Shown here: in pieces, positions 4,763-5,423 of the stretch | Layout: each line of letters starts with the position of its first letter | Position numbering within the stretch: position 1 is the first letter of the stretch | Origin: Geodermatophilaceae bacterium | GTDB lineage: Bacteria > Actinomycetota > Actinomycetes > Mycobacteriales > Geodermatophilaceae | Length of the DNA: 5,423 nucleotides | Assembly: GCA_013812385.1 (NCBI GenBank) | Contig: JACCTM010000239.1 | Location: 1-5,423, forward strand | Direction of reading: 5' to 3' | Notes under the pieces: model-generated | Seen by the model: only the letters and a program-made list of their open reading frames with translations | Told to the model about the DNA's origin: nothing | The model's database searches: none | Translations under genes and position numbers: made by a program

Positions 4763-5423
4763 CCACGACCACTCCGCTGACCCAGGACGAGCAGATCGAT
4801 GCGCTCGGCCGGTATAAGTTCGGCTGGGCCGACTCTGACCTCGCCGGCGCCACCGCCGCGCGGGGCATCTCCGAGGCCGTGGTTCGCAACATCTCCGGGC
4901 TCAAGAATGAACCCGAGTGGATGCTCGAACGGCGGCTCAAGGGTCTGCGGTTGTTCGACAAGAAGCCGATGCCCTCCTGGGGTTCGGACCTGTCGGGGAT
5001 CGATTTCCAGAACATAAAATACTTCGTCCGCTCCACCGAGAAGCAGGCGACCAGCTGGGACGACCTGCCGGCCGACATCAAGAACACCTACGACAAGCTC
5101 GGCATCCCGGAGGCCGAGAAGCAGCGCCTCGTCTCCGGCGTCGCCGCGCAGTACGAGTCGGAAGTCGTCTACCATCAGATCCGTGAGGACCTGGCGGAGC
5201 AGGGTGTGCTCTTCCTGGACACCGACACCGGCCTGCGCGAGCACGAGGACGTCTTCAAGGAGTACTTCGGCTCGGTGATCCCGGTGGGCGACAACAAGTT
5301 CGCCGCCCTGAACACCTCCGTCTGGTCGGGTGGCTCGTTCATCTATGTTCCGCCGGGCGTGCACGTCGACATTCCGCTGCAGGCCTATTTCCGGATCAAC
5401 ACCGAGAACATGGGCCAGTTCGA
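4759..5423 (+). CDS. sufB: SufB, Fe-S cluster assembly scaffold (N-terminal part)
   Basis: This is the scaffold subunit of the SufBCD complex, on which cytosolic iron-sulfur clusters are built from cysteine-derived sulfur. The first 221 residues are present, a little under half of the roughly 470-480 usual, and the frame runs off the right edge without a stop. Recognisable family blocks are RYKFGWADSD near the start, GLKNEPEWMLERRLKGL (47-63), the SWGSDLSGIDFQNIKYFV segment (73-90), AAQYESEVVYHQIREDL (129-145) and AALNTSVWSGGSFIYVPPGV (182-201), which enters the beta-helix core. The catalytic C-terminal residues lie beyond the window. ATG 4759 overlaps the sufR TGA (ATGA) with GGGAGG 8 nt upstream. 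As first structural gene behind sufR, it should be followed by sufD, sufC and the cysteine desulfurase gene outside the window. Confidence 0.97.
   Translation, partial: MTTTTPLTQDEQIDALGRYKFGWADSDLAGATAARGISEAVVRNISGLKNEPEWMLERRLKGLRLFDKKPMPSWGSDLSGIDFQNIKYFVRSTEKQATSWDDLPADIKNTYDKLGIPEAEKQRLVSGVAAQYESEVVYHQIREDLAEQGVLFLDTDTGLREHEDVFKEYFGSVIPVGDNKFAALNTSVWSGGSFIYVPPGVHVDIPLQAYFRINTENMGQF

Noticed and set aside
4534..5364. Long minus-strand open frame of 276 codons
   Set aside because: It is antisense to sufR and sufB, both well supported by family motifs; high-GC third positions produce long shadow frames on the opposite strand.

Overview
The window is high-GC actinobacterial chromosome. This rests on GC-rich codon use, GTG starts, a mycobacterial-type LexA box (TCGAAC-N4-GTTCGA), a DUF222/13E12-type HNH gene, and a sufR-sufB arrangement with a CtaA-type heme A synthase beside it. 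These traits suggest Mycobacteriales or a related actinobacterial order; the sequence alone does not fix the genus. No tRNA, rRNA, CRISPR array or insertion sequence was seen.

Left part (1-1422): the 3' end of a VOC/glyoxalase-fold gene (+) converges on, and overlaps by 11 bp, a TetR-family repressor gene (-). The repressor is divergent from a second, complete VOC-fold gene (+). A near-perfect 23-bp dyad lies between the divergent pair, over the likely promoters of both genes and over the probable GTG start of the VOC gene. It is the obvious TetR operator candidate.

Middle part (1423-2927): a noncoding stretch leads into a well-formed promoter (TGGACT/TAGGAT) overlapped by an exact LexA/SOS box. 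This drives a DUF222-HNH endonuclease-like gene that is visibly broken: probable 5' frameshifts, one clear frameshift near 2180, an in-frame TAG at 2496-2498 and an apparent internal deletion before the HNH domain. The regulatory region has outlived the reading frame.

Right part (2891-5423): ctaA (heme A synthase, -) converges on the pseudogene with a 37-bp overlap and is divergent from sufR (+), 96 bp away. sufR encodes the Fe-S cluster-sensing repressor of the SUF iron-sulfur assembly operon and is joined by an ATGA stop/start overlap to sufB, which runs off the window. The 96-bp gap and its edges are dense in signals: a 9-bp hairpin with the ctaA AUG in its loop and an alternative upstream pairing partner, an IdeR/DtxR-like half-palindrome, and a CACAA-N5-TTGTG repeat over the sufR start. 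These place heme A synthesis and Fe-S assembly next to one shared control region that may sense iron and Fe-S status.

The best candidates for something undescribed are the ctaA start-codon hairpin with its competing pairing, the operator/leaderless-start architecture at tetR-VOC, and the repeat-built HRTSD tail of SufR. No wholly new gene system is evident.
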